From: CAMBRQ01 sp945870325
Lineage (GTDB): Bacteria > Bacillota > Clostridia > Lachnospirales > Lachnospiraceae
Direction: 5' to 3'
DNA: 64,000 nt
Assembly: GCF_050313795.1 (NCBI RefSeq)
Contig: NZ_JBNPMC010000001.1
Coordinates: 310,001 to 374,000, forward strand
Shown: in pieces, positions 16,117-25,036 of the stretch
Numbering within the stretch: the stretch's first letter is position 1
Layout: every line of letters begins with the position of its first letter
The notes under the pieces: generated by a model
Databases searched by the model: none
Seen by the model: only the letters and a program-made list of their open reading frames with translations
What the model was told of the DNA's origin: nothing
Position numbers and translations under genes: made by a program

Positions 16117-17511
16117 TCAACGTTTCTTAACGAGAAGAGCGACTGTCTCAACATGCACCGTATGCGGAAACTGATCCACCGCCCTAACTCTCCTCACTTC
16201 ATACCCATTCCCCCGCAAAAACTTCACATCTCTAGCCAAGGTAGCCGAGTCACAACTCACATACACAATCTTCTCCGGCCGCATATCCACCATCGTCTGA
16301 AGCAGCGACTCCTCGCACCCTTTCCTAGGCGGATCAACCACAATCACATCCGCATGGGCCTTCTTCCCTTCATGCTCTTTTTCATACCTTTCATAATACT
16401 CCGGCAGAACCTCTTCCGCCTTCCCCACATAGAATTCTGCATTTTCTATTCCATTAATCTTAGCATTATTCTTCGCATCCTCTATCGCCTGAGGCACGAT
16501 CTCCACCCCATAGACCTTCTCCGCTTTCTGCGCCAGGAACAAAGAGATCGTTCCAATGCCGCAATACAGATCCCACACGACCTCATTTCCCGTAAGCCCT
16601 GCATATTCCATCGCCAAACCATATAACTTCTCCGTCTGCACGGGATTAACCTGATAGAAAGAAAGCGGTGATATCTGATACTTTACATTTCCTATATAAT
16701 CAGTAATATATGTCTGTCCCCACATCAGTTTAATCTCGTTTCCCATGATAACATTCGTCTTATCGCGATTCATACTGTATGTGATGCTGGTCATTCCTTC
16801 TATCGCCGACAGACGCCCGGCCAGCACATCACCATAAGGAATCGCACGCCCATTGATCACCAGACAAACCATAATCTCCTTCGTCGTGAATCCATAACGA
16901 ATCAGTACGTGGCGCACCAGTCCCTGATGCTTCTCTTCATCGTACGCACTGATGTGATATTCCTCCATGAAAGACAGAATGCACTTAAGAATCTCTTCAT
17001 TCACTTCCACCCCAAGAGCACAATCCGTATTCGGAATAATGCTGTGGGTTCTTCCCGCATAGAATCCTGTAATAATCTTGCCTTCTTTGTCCGTTCCTAT
17101 AGGGAACTGCGCCTTATTCCGATAATGGAACGGATTCTCCATACCCATGATTGGCTCCATAACCTCTTCCAGCAACACTTCCGGCACTTCTCCAATCCGC
17201 ATCAGGTTTCCCTTCACCTTATCCGATTTAAACTGAAGCTGTCTGCCGTAATCCATCTCCTGAATCTGGCATCCGCCGCACTTTCTCGCCATTGGACACT
17301 TTGGCTCATCTACACGATACTTGGACGGCGTAAGAATATTCATCAGTCTTGCATAACCGTAATTCTTCTTTGCCTTCATAATCTTCGCTTCCACTATGTC
17401 GCCGATAATGGCATCTTTAATGAATAAAGTATATCCATCTATTTTGCCGATACCTTCGCCAGCCGTTCCTATATCTTCAATTACAACCGTAACAATCTCA
17501 TTTTTCTGCAT
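16117..17511 (-). CDS. rlmD: 23S rRNA (uracil-5)-methyltransferase
   Basis: 464 residues. An N-terminal TRAM domain (VVIEDIGTAGEGIGKIDGYT) is followed by a [4Fe-4S] cysteine cluster (CPMARKCGGCQIQ). The SAM-binding domain contains VWDLYCGIGTISLFLA and DPPRKGCEE, and the catalytic cysteine is in YVSCDSATLARD. It makes 5-methyluridine in 23S rRNA from SAM. RlmD and RlmCD cannot be told apart here. Start 17511 is preferred because GAGG is 7 bases upstream; ATG 17517 directly abuts it. Typical length. Confidence 0.9.
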   Translation of the reverse strand: MQKNEIVTVVIEDIGTAGEGIGKIDGYTLFIKDAIIGDIVEAKIMKAKKNYGYARLMNILTPSKYRVDEPKCPMARKCGGCQIQEMDYGRQLQFKSDKVKGNLMRIGEVPEVLLEEVMEPIMGMENPFHYRNKAQFPIGTDKEGKIITGFYAGRTHSIIPNTDCALGVEVNEEILKCILSFMEEYHISAYDEEKHQGLVRHVLIRYGFTTKEIMVCLVINGRAIPYGDVLAGRLSAIEGMTSITYSMNRDKTNVIMGNEIKLMWGQTYITDYIGNVKYQISPLSFYQVNPVQTEKLYGLAMEYAGLTGNEVVWDLYCGIGTISLFLAQKAEKVYGVEIVPQAIEDAKNNAKINGIENAEFYVGKAEEVLPEYYERYEKEHEGKKAHADVIVVDPPRKGCEESLLQTMVDMRPEKIVYVSCDSATLARDVKFLRGNGYEVRRVRAVDQFPHTVHVETVALLVKKR

Positions 17512-17534
17512 AAACATACCTCTTTTTCATAAAT

Positions 17535-17618
17535 GGGGACAGGGGAATTTTAATTGGGGACAGGGCAAATCGAAAAAGGGACAGGGGAATTTCAATTGGG
17601 GACGGGGGAAATTGAAAA
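17535..17618. repeat. Four tandem 21-bp G-rich repeats
   Basis: Units of the form GGGGACAGGGGAATTTTAATT begin at 17535, 17556, 17577 and 17598, so the period is exactly 21 bases. They differ by a few substitutions. The plus strand carries at least eight G runs and could form G-quadruplexes. The array fills the gap between yhaM and rlmD. Confidence 0.8.
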
Positions 17619-17631
17619 ATCCCCCGTCCCC
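17598..17631 (-). terminator. 12-bp perfect hairpin after yhaM
   Basis: GGGGACGGGGGA (17598-17609) pairs perfectly with TCCCCCGTCCCC (17620-17631) around a 10-base loop. It starts 9 bases after the yhaM stop and includes the last G-rich repeat unit. No long T run follows, so termination efficiency is uncertain. Confidence 0.55.
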
Positions 17632-17639
17632 AATTGGAA

Positions 17640-18581
17640 TTAGATCACTGTTTTTCTCAAATTTGACTCGAACAATCGGTTATACCCTAGCCAGTCATTA
17701 CTATTTTTATCTTTGAATATCTCTGTCAATGTCTGCATCTTGGCATCTGCGCAGTCTGCGAAGTTCAGTGCCAGCGCCTCCGCTAATGCCGGTTTCTTCG
17801 GAGAACCATATTCCAGTTCGCCATGATGAGCGACAATACAATGCTTCAACTCACTTGCCAGTCTGTCTGGAAATCCCGGAATATTTCTTACCGCGTCACT
17901 GACCATCTCTACACCGATCACAATATGACCTAGCAACTGTCCGTCATCGGTATAGTCATTCTCCGGAAATGCGGATAATTCTTTCGTCTTTCCGATATCG
18001 TGGCAGATGGCTGCCGCATATAGCAAGTCTCTGTTCAGTATCGGATAAGCCCCTGCCATGTATTCGCAGAACTTCACCACACTTAGCGTATGTTCCAGCA
18101 ATCCGCCTGAGAATCCGTGATGTACACTTTTTGCCGCGGAGTGTGCCTTGAATACTTTAATGAAGGCTTCGTCTTTTACGAAATAATACTCAATCAACTG
18201 TCTAAGGTACTGGTTCTTAATCTGTCCTACATATTTCAGTAGTTCCTGATACATCTTGTCAGTACTCTTCTCTGTAGTCGGCATATAATCCGCAGGGATA
18301 TATTCGCCTTCCTGCGCTTTCCGTATCTGCTTAATATTCAACTGAAGATTGTTATTATAACTGATAACCTCTCCATACACTTCTATAAAATCCATCTCGT
18401 CATAATCTGCGATTCCTCCGGAATTCGGGTCCCAGACTTTTCCGTCCAGAGTTCCCGTCTTATCCTGAAGAATCAGATTGTCGTATGGTTTGCCGTTTCT
18501 GGTCTCTGCGGAACGTTTTCCTTTACACAAATATACGTTCCTAATAGTCTCCCCTTCATGGAGAGTATTAATATATCTCAT
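17640..18581 (-). CDS. yhaM: 3'-5' exoribonuclease, OB-fold plus HD domain
   Basis: 313 residues, the normal YhaM length. The N-terminal OB-fold (DNLILQDKTGTLDGKVWDPN) binds nucleic acid. The C-terminal HD phosphohydrolase has GGLLEHTLSVV, AAICHDIGKTKEL and VAHHGELEYG. YhaM trims short 3' single-stranded ends of RNA. Start 18581 has GAGG at 7 bases; the ORF could begin at 18599 but without a site. Confidence 0.9.
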   Translation of the reverse strand: MRYINTLHEGETIRNVYLCKGKRSAETRNGKPYDNLILQDKTGTLDGKVWDPNSGGIADYDEMDFIEVYGEVISYNNNLQLNIKQIRKAQEGEYIPADYMPTTEKSTDKMYQELLKYVGQIKNQYLRQLIEYYFVKDEAFIKVFKAHSAAKSVHHGFSGGLLEHTLSVVKFCEYMAGAYPILNRDLLYAAAICHDIGKTKELSAFPENDYTDDGQLLGHIVIGVEMVSDAVRNIPGFPDRLASELKHCIVAHHGELEYGSPKKPALAEALALNFADCADAKMQTLTEIFKDKNSNDWLGYNRLFESNLRKTVI

Positions 18582-18839
18582 AATTCTGCCTCTTTTCATT
18601 CTGTCATCTTTTTATTTTATTGACTGCCTTTTGCTTATCCTATCCTCATCCAAATATCCTTCACAGAATACACAGACGAACATCCATCACCATAACAGGC
18701 TCATCACAATAATGCATATTCCTACAGCCTTTTAAATTATACACCAACTTTATGATTTGTCATCATTAAAATCTATTCTTATGTAAACCTTCTGCAAGCC
18801 TCCGTAAGAGCCATCCAAAAGCCACTTACTCCCAAGCGC

Positions 18840-20108
18840 CTACTCCTTACTTCCTATCGTCACGCCAAACTCAATATCCACGTAACCGTCAGCCCCCTGG
18901 CGCTGTCCCTTTATCACAACCTTGCGCCCGGACCGCTCATCCATCAATACGGAATGATAAGCCGCATAAGTCGCCACATCCGTGCCGCCAATACTGGTAA
19001 TGATATCACCACATTGGATGCCTGCTGCCATTGCCGGAGAATCCGGCTCTACTTCCTTCACATACACGCCTTTCGGAATCCCTTGCTGTTCAATCTCTTC
19101 CGTAACATCCACACCATGAATCCCGATATAAGGCACTCCATGCCCGTTAGACAGGCACTCTATAATATCTTTCACATCCGTAATCCCATATCCGGCAATC
19201 AGTTCCTTACTCTCTTCGTCTGCGACACTCTGGTCAATCAACGCAATGATCTCGCCTTTCATATTCACAACGAAGCCGCTTCCGCTCTTCACGCCCGCAA
19301 TATCCGTATTGATCAGACGGTACTGTCCATCCACAGAATCATACACATTCTTCCCGGAAGCAATTGATCCAAATCCCATAGCCCCCGCATACCCGAATGG
19401 CTTGCCCAGCACGATTGCAATATCTCCCTTCGTCACAGCACTCGAACTGCCAAGTGTTGCCGTCTTAATCCTGGACCATGTAGACTCGCCGATCTCCGCC
19501 CGATTTACCGCATAGACCGCGAATCCCAGATTGCCGTCACTTTTCTTGAGCGTCGCTTCACAGCTCTGTCCGTCAACAAATATCACCTGCAATTCCTGTG
19601 CATCCTTCACAACCGAAGATTTGCCAAGTATCAGCAACTCTCTTCCGTTATCTGCAACGATCAGTCCTGACACGCTATTCTTGCTGTCGCCAGATCCTTC
19701 CGTCCAATCCTGATCTTGCTGCACTCCGACCACTTCCACGACTGCCTTATTCGCCTCCGTTGCAATCAACGTCAGCGATTGCTGCATCTGCCGGTAACTG
19801 TCCGCATCAAGAGTCTGCTGCACCGTTTCCTGACTCGGCGCTTCTTCTTCTCCCTGCTCTTCCTCATCCTCCTGCGGAATCGTAATCTGCTGCGGATCTT
19901 TTTGGAACACTCTATCCATCGTTGGCCTAAGCGCACTAAAACTAAAACTGGCAAACACACCAAACACCAGTCCCAGTCCGGCCATCCGGAAGAATCCCTT
20001 CCGCTTGCCGCCACGTTCGTTTTTAATCGTCTCCTGCAGGAATGAATATTCCTGGTCAGTCCTTTCTCTTGGTTCCAGCCCTTCTTTTGGATCTTTATGC
20101 TCTTCCAT
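18840..20108 (-). CDS. HtrA-like membrane-anchored protein with degenerate protease site and PDZ domain
   Basis: 422 residues: a cytoplasmic N-terminus, one membrane segment (residues 41-60), an acidic linker, a trypsin-like domain (about 115-310) and a PDZ domain (GIHGVDVTEEI...AMAAGIQCGDIITSIGGTDV). The catalytic triad appears lost. The HtrA NNHVV position reads GKSSVV, the DLAV Asp position reads GNLGFAV, and the GNSGG serine position reads KSGSGF with Gly where Ser should be. It is therefore probably a non-proteolytic binding or signalling protein. Divergent from mutS2. Confidence 0.8.
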   Translation of the reverse strand: MEEHKDPKEGLEPRERTDQEYSFLQETIKNERGGKRKGFFRMAGLGLVFGVFASFSFSALRPTMDRVFQKDPQQITIPQEDEEEQGEEEAPSQETVQQTLDADSYRQMQQSLTLIATEANKAVVEVVGVQQDQDWTEGSGDSKNSVSGLIVADNGRELLILGKSSVVKDAQELQVIFVDGQSCEATLKKSDGNLGFAVYAVNRAEIGESTWSRIKTATLGSSSAVTKGDIAIVLGKPFGYAGAMGFGSIASGKNVYDSVDGQYRLINTDIAGVKSGSGFVVNMKGEIIALIDQSVADEESKELIAGYGITDVKDIIECLSNGHGVPYIGIHGVDVTEEIEQQGIPKGVYVKEVEPDSPAMAAGIQCGDIITSIGGTDVATYAAYHSVLMDERSGRKVVIKGQRQGADGYVDIEFGVTIGSKE

Positions 20109-20293
20109 AGATGCATCCTTCTCCTTCTAACATCTACCAAAATCCATTCTATATTTATATCAAAAAAACTGCCTACAGAGTATATACTGCAAGTTTCTCC
20201 ACAAGTTATAGTATAAACTATGAAAAGCGAATGTTCAATATTTATCCTTTTCTTTATCGGGCAAATGGGTTAGAATAAGTCTAGGTGAGAATT

Positions 20294-22669
20294 ATGAACA
20301 AAAAAACATTAATCAAATTAGAATACAATAAGATAACAGAACTTTTAACAGAACAGGCTTCCTCCTTCAGCGGCAAAGAACGCTGCCGGAGGTTAAAGCC
20401 CATGACTTCACTGCCGGAGATACAAAGCGCCCAGGAACAGACGGCTGCCGCTTTCACACGAATCGTGAAAAAGGGACGGCTTTCTTTTAGCGGCTGTAAT
20501 CCTGTCAGCGATTCCTTAAAACGGCTGGAAGTCGGAGCGGCTCTTGGAAGCGGAGAACTTCTTCGCATCTGCAAATTACTGGAAACTGCCGGACGCGCCA
20601 AAGCATATGGAAGACATGAGAACAGTGACGATCAGGAAGACTGTCTGGATGCATTCTTTCAGCAGTTAGAGCCTATCACGCTGCTAACCACAGAGATCCG
20701 GCGCTGCATCTTAGAAGAAGACGAGATTAGCGATGATGCCAGCAGCACGTTAAAACAGATCCGGCGCTCCATGGGACAGATCAATGACAAGGTGCATTCC
20801 ACCCTGTCCAGTATGGTGAACGGCTCTCTTCGCACTTATCTGCAAGATCCTATTATCACCATGCGCGGAGATCGCTACTGTATCCCGGTGAAAGCAGAGT
20901 ACAGAAGCCAGGTATCCGGACTCATTCACGACCAGTCCTCTACCGGCTCGACTCTTTTCATCGAGCCAATGGCTGTTGTAAAATTGAATAATGATCTGAA
21001 AGAACTTTATGGCAAAGAGCAGGAAGAGATACAGGTCATCCTCGCCAGGTTAAGTAATGACGTCTCAGAATATATCGAAGCGATCCGAACCGACTACACG
21101 GTGCTTAGCGAACTTGATTTTATCTTCGCAAGGGGAAGCCTTGCACTGGATATGAATGCCTCTATGCCAGTCTTCAATACCGAAGGCCGCATCCACATCC
21201 GCGAGGGACGTCATCCGCTTTTAGATAAGAAGAAAGTCGTTCCTATCACGATCATGTTAGGAGACGAATTCGACCTGTTAATCGTTACCGGTCCTAATAC
21301 CGGCGGAAAGACAGTTTCCCTTAAGACCGTGGGACTCTTTACACTCATGGGACAGGCAGGACTTCACATTCCGGCACTGGACCGCTCCGAACTGGCAGTA
21401 TTTGACAATGTATATGCAGATATCGGAGATGAGCAGAGCATTGAGCAAAGCCTGAGTACCTTCTCATCCCATATGACCAATATCGTATCTTTCTTAAAAC
21501 ATGTGGATGAGCATTCTCTGGTCTTATTCGATGAACTTGGCGCAGGAACAGACCCTACCGAGGGCGCTGCTCTTGCAATCGCGATCCTGAACCATTTGCA
21601 TCAGCGTGGCATCCGCACGATGGCAACCACCCATTACAGCGAGTTGAAGGTCTATGCCCTATCGACTCCCGGCGTGGAGAATGCCTGCTGCGAATTCGAT
21701 TTGGAAACGCTACGACCGACCTACCGCCTGTTAATCGGAATCCCCGGCAAGAGTAATGCATTTGCCATTGCGGGCAAATTAGGGCTTCCCGGCTATATTA
21801 TCGATGAGGCGAAGACGCATCTGACCGAACAGGACGAATCTTTCGAAGATCTGCTGACAGATCTGGAGACCAGCAAGCGTACGATCCAGAAGGAACAGGA
21901 AGAGATCGCCGCCTACAAGCGCGAACTGGAGCGTTTGAAAACCGAGACTAAGCAGAAGCAGCAGAAACTGGAAGAGCAAAAAGAACGCATCATCCGTGAA
22001 GCCAATGAAAAGGCACATGCAATCTTAGCAGATGCCAAGGAAACCGCCGATGAGACCATGCGTAATTTCCACAAGTTCGGCAAAGCGAACATCTCTGCCG
22101 CCGAGATGGAAAAAGAACGCGAACGGCTGCGCAAGAAAATAGCAGCCACCAGTTCCGGCATGAAATTAGAATCCAAAAAGCCAAAAAAGCAGCATAAGCC
22201 TTCTGATTTCAAACTTGGTGAATCTGTGAAGGTCTTAAGTATGAACCTGAATGGAACCGTCACTTCCCTTCCTGATTCTAAGGGAAATGTCACTGTACAG
22301 ATGGGAATTCTCCGCTCCCAGGTCAATATCTCTGATCTGGAGATTATTGAGGAGGCACCGTCCTACTCAGCAAAACAGATGCACAAGACCAGCAAAGGTA
22401 AGATGAAGATGGGCAAGTCACTCTCCGTAAGCACGGAGATTAATCTTCTTGGCAAGACAGTCGATGAGGCGATTGCAGAACTGGATAAATATCTGGACGA
22501 TGCTACGCTCGCACATCTGTCTTCTGTCCGGATAGTCCACGGCAAAGGAACCGGAGCCCTGCGCTCTGGCATCCATACCTATCTAAGACGCCAGAAACAC
22601 GTGAAGTCCTTCAGGCTTGGCGCATTTGGCGAAGGAGATGCAGGCGTGACCATCGTAGAATTAAAATAA
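20294..22669 (+). CDS. mutS2: MutS2 ATPase with Smr domain
   Basis: 791 residues. The ATPase has Walker A GPNTGGKTVSLKT (about residue 330), Walker B-like SLVLFDELGAGTDPTEGAAL, and a long coiled coil (about 515-630). A KOW-like stretch (GESVKVLSMNLNGTVTSLPD) and a C-terminal Smr domain with HGKGTGALRSGI follow. MutS2 proteins suppress recombination and, in Bacillus, act on collided ribosomes through the Smr domain. ATG 20294 follows AGGTGAGAATT; the GTG at 20285 overlaps that site. Full length. Confidence 0.95.
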   Translation: MNKKTLIKLEYNKITELLTEQASSFSGKERCRRLKPMTSLPEIQSAQEQTAAAFTRIVKKGRLSFSGCNPVSDSLKRLEVGAALGSGELLRICKLLETAGRAKAYGRHENSDDQEDCLDAFFQQLEPITLLTTEIRRCILEEDEISDDASSTLKQIRRSMGQINDKVHSTLSSMVNGSLRTYLQDPIITMRGDRYCIPVKAEYRSQVSGLIHDQSSTGSTLFIEPMAVVKLNNDLKELYGKEQEEIQVILARLSNDVSEYIEAIRTDYTVLSELDFIFARGSLALDMNASMPVFNTEGRIHIREGRHPLLDKKKVVPITIMLGDEFDLLIVTGPNTGGKTVSLKTVGLFTLMGQAGLHIPALDRSELAVFDNVYADIGDEQSIEQSLSTFSSHMTNIVSFLKHVDEHSLVLFDELGAGTDPTEGAALAIAILNHLHQRGIRTMATTHYSELKVYALSTPGVENACCEFDLETLRPTYRLLIGIPGKSNAFAIAGKLGLPGYIIDEAKTHLTEQDESFEDLLTDLETSKRTIQKEQEEIAAYKRELERLKTETKQKQQKLEEQKERIIREANEKAHAILADAKETADETMRNFHKFGKANISAAEMEKERERLRKKIAATSSGMKLESKKPKKQHKPSDFKLGESVKVLSMNLNGTVTSLPDSKGNVTVQMGILRSQVNISDLEIIEEAPSYSAKQMHKTSKGKMKMGKSLSVSTEINLLGKTVDEAIAELDKYLDDATLAHLSSVRIVHGKGTGALRSGIHTYLRRQKHVKSFRLGAFGEGDAGVTIVELK

Positions 22670-22754
22670 ACCACCAGCCCTGTCAGGCAGACCATATATG
22701 CGGCTACAGATGAGACTGGCATACAGACACTATGATCAACGAGGAGGAGCAACA

Positions 22755-23459
22755 ATGGTTAATAAGCAGAAAATACTAATCGTAGACGATGACGAGAACA
22801 TCGCCGAACTGATCTCACTATATCTCACAAAAGAATGTTTCGACACGATGATGGTACATGATGGAGAGAAAGCCTTAATCGCTAACGAGACCTACCAGCC
22901 GAACCTGATTCTTCTGGATCTTATGCTTCCGGGAATCGACGGCTATCAGGTCTGCCGGGAGATTCGTGCCAAATCCAACGTTCCGATCATCATGCTCTCA
23001 GCCAAAGGCGAAGTCTTCGACAAGGTCCTGGGGCTTGAACTAGGGGCTGATGACTATATTATGAAGCCATTCGACTCAAAGGAAATGGTTGCCCGCGTGA
23101 AAGCGGTTCTTCGCCGCTACCAGGCAGTTCCAAAAGCCGATACGCCAAAAGAAGACAAGGGAAAATGCGTAGAATATCCCGGCATCACCATCAATCTTAC
23201 GAACTATTCCGTAACGGTAGATGGTGTGAACGTAGATATGCCTCCAAAAGAACTGGAACTACTGTATTTCCTTGCAGCGTCTCCCAACCAGGTATTCACA
23301 CGCGAACAGCTTCTGGATCAGATCTGGGGTTATGAATATATTGGTGATACCCGTACCGTTGACGTTCATATCAAGCGGCTTCGCGAGAAGATTAAGGACC
23401 ATAAGTCCTGGAGCCTGAGCACAGTCTGGGGAATCGGCTACAAATTCGAGGTAAAATAA
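22755..23459 (+). CDS. OmpR/PhoB-type response regulator
   Basis: 234 residues. The receiver has acidic pocket DDDEN, phosphoacceptor Asp in LILLDLMLPGIDG and Lys in YIMKPFDSKEM. The C-terminal winged helix has YFLAASPNQVFTREQLLDQI and RTVDVHIKRLREKI. GAGGAGGAGCAACA precedes ATG 22755, so the 19 extra N-terminal residues of the longer frame are not used. Forms an operon with the histidine kinase 37 bases downstream. The signal is unknown. Confidence 0.93.
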   Translation: MVNKQKILIVDDDENIAELISLYLTKECFDTMMVHDGEKALIANETYQPNLILLDLMLPGIDGYQVCREIRAKSNVPIIMLSAKGEVFDKVLGLELGADDYIMKPFDSKEMVARVKAVLRRYQAVPKADTPKEDKGKCVEYPGITINLTNYSVTVDGVNVDMPPKELELLYFLAASPNQVFTREQLLDQIWGYEYIGDTRTVDVHIKRLREKIKDHKSWSLSTVWGIGYKFEVK

Positions 23460-23496
23460 GCACCACTCACGCTTGCAACAATTCAAAGGAGACCAC

Positions 23497-24903
23497 ATGC
23501 GCAGCACATTGTATCTGAAATTTGCAATTATCTACATAATATTCGGCTTCCTAAGCCTCTTTACGGTTGCCACACTGACATACAACCTCACCGGCAGCCC
23601 TTTAGAGACTCATGTAGCCACTTCCATGTATAAAGAGGCGAATCTGGTAGCAGGCAGTTACCTGCCCTCTTATTTCTCTGAGCAGTTAACTACCAGCGAT
23701 GTTCACCTGCAATTAATCGGAATGATGAACCAGTTGGATGCTTCCGTATGGTTCGTAGATAAAGAAGGCGACATGCTCTCGTCTGCTGCCGCCGATAACT
23801 ACCCCTCATCACCGTCCATGATCGAGGAATTCAATCCGGCAGAAAGCGGCAGTAAGCAATATCAGATTGGAAATTATCATGATTATTTTGAAGAAGATGT
23901 AATTACCGTAATCGCTCCGGTTATAGATGGCTATTCCCCAAGCGGGTATCTGCTGATTCACAAGTATGTCTCAGACATCAACGAAGTTCAGTACATCCTG
24001 CTCCGTGCGGCGATGATTACATTGATTGTCATCTATCTTCTGTCCTTTATGATACTTCTCGCCTTCCAGTTCTTCGTGTACCGTCCGCTGCACAAGATTA
24101 CGGAAGCCGCAACCCAGTATGCGTCCGGCAACCTGGATTACGAGATTCCTGTTGATACGGAGGATGAGATGGGTTACCTATCTGCATCGCTGAACTATAT
24201 GTCTTCCCAGTTACGGGATATGGAGGATTACCAGAAGAAATTTGTGGCAAATGTCTCCCACGATTTCCGCTCGCCTCTGACCTCTATCAAAGGATATGTG
24301 GAAGCCATGGTAGATGGAACGATACCTTCGGAATTACATGAAAAATATCTCAAGATTATTCTCTTCGAGACGGAGCGCTTGACGGACCTTACCCAGGATC
24401 TGCTGGCTCTCAACGAGTTCGACACGAAGAATCTGCTTCTGAACAAAGAAGTATTCGATATTCACGAGATGATCAAGAATGTGGCAGCCTCCTTTGAAGG
24501 TACTTGCACGCAGAAAAAGATATCCATTGAATTAATATTTGCCGCCAAATCACTGAACGTCAATGCAGACAAACGAAAAATCCAGCAAGTGCTGTACAAC
24601 CTGCTGGATAATGCAATCAAGTTCAGCGAACCAGATTCTGCCGTTACCATCGAGACAACAGAGCGCGGTGATAAAGTCTATACCTCCGTGAAAGATGACG
24701 GCATCGGAATTCCACGCGGATCTCTGAATAAGATCTGGGAACGCTTTTATAAGTCTGATCTGTCTCGCGGGAAGGATAAGAAAGGGACTGGATTGGGGCT
24801 TGCGATTGTGAAAGAGGCGATTCAGGCACATGGGGAGAATATTAATGTGGTTAGTACCGAGGGGGTAGGGACGGAGTTTATCTTCTCGTTGCCTAAAGGT
24901 TAG
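23497..24903 (+). CDS. Membrane sensor histidine kinase
   Basis: 468 residues. Two membrane segments (about residues 8-28 and 170-195) flank an extracellular sensor of ~140 residues. A HAMP domain, HisKA (NVSHDFRSPLTSIKGY, His near residue 255) and HATPase_c (NLLDNAIKFS, VKDDGIGIPRGSL, GTGLGLAIVKEA) follow. AAAGGAGACCAC precedes ATG 23497. Partner of the response regulator upstream. Confidence 0.93.
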   Translation: MRSTLYLKFAIIYIIFGFLSLFTVATLTYNLTGSPLETHVATSMYKEANLVAGSYLPSYFSEQLTTSDVHLQLIGMMNQLDASVWFVDKEGDMLSSAAADNYPSSPSMIEEFNPAESGSKQYQIGNYHDYFEEDVITVIAPVIDGYSPSGYLLIHKYVSDINEVQYILLRAAMITLIVIYLLSFMILLAFQFFVYRPLHKITEAATQYASGNLDYEIPVDTEDEMGYLSASLNYMSSQLRDMEDYQKKFVANVSHDFRSPLTSIKGYVEAMVDGTIPSELHEKYLKIILFETERLTDLTQDLLALNEFDTKNLLLNKEVFDIHEMIKNVAASFEGTCTQKKISIELIFAAKSLNVNADKRKIQQVLYNLLDNAIKFSEPDSAVTIETTERGDKVYTSVKDDGIGIPRGSLNKIWERFYKSDLSRGKDKKGTGLGLAIVKEAIQAHGENINVVSTEGVGTEFIFSLPKG

Positions 24904-24904
24904 A

Positions 24905-25036
24905 AATTTTGTTTTTTAATAGTCGCCGCCACCCGTAAAAACGGGTGGCTCGAGACACAGGCTATAAGCCCCTGCTACCAGAACACATCTCACGGCATCC
25001 TAACTTTCACTCCGTTCAAGTCTCTTAGTTATGCGT
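24905..25036 (-). mobile_element. Possible solo IS200/IS605-type end with hairpin
   Basis: Read on the minus strand this segment contains GAACGGAGTGAAAGTTAGG, then GTAGCAGGGGCTTATAGCCT, then a 9-bp hairpin GCCACCCGT/ACGGGTGGC (24928-24949) followed by GGCGGCGACT. This is reminiscent of the right ends of IS200/IS605-type elements, where the omega-RNA scaffold of TnpB lies. No tnpA or tnpB is present. It separates the histidine kinase from the convergent conflict operon and may also serve as a bidirectional terminator. Assignment is by memory of the pattern, not by search. Confidence 0.35.

Noticed and set aside
17535..17631. CRISPR-like periodic repeats
   Set aside because: The 21-bp period has no unique spacers; it is a simple tandem array.
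21555..22572. Minus-strand open frames inside mutS2
   Set aside because: Shadows of a well-supported gene with no start signals.
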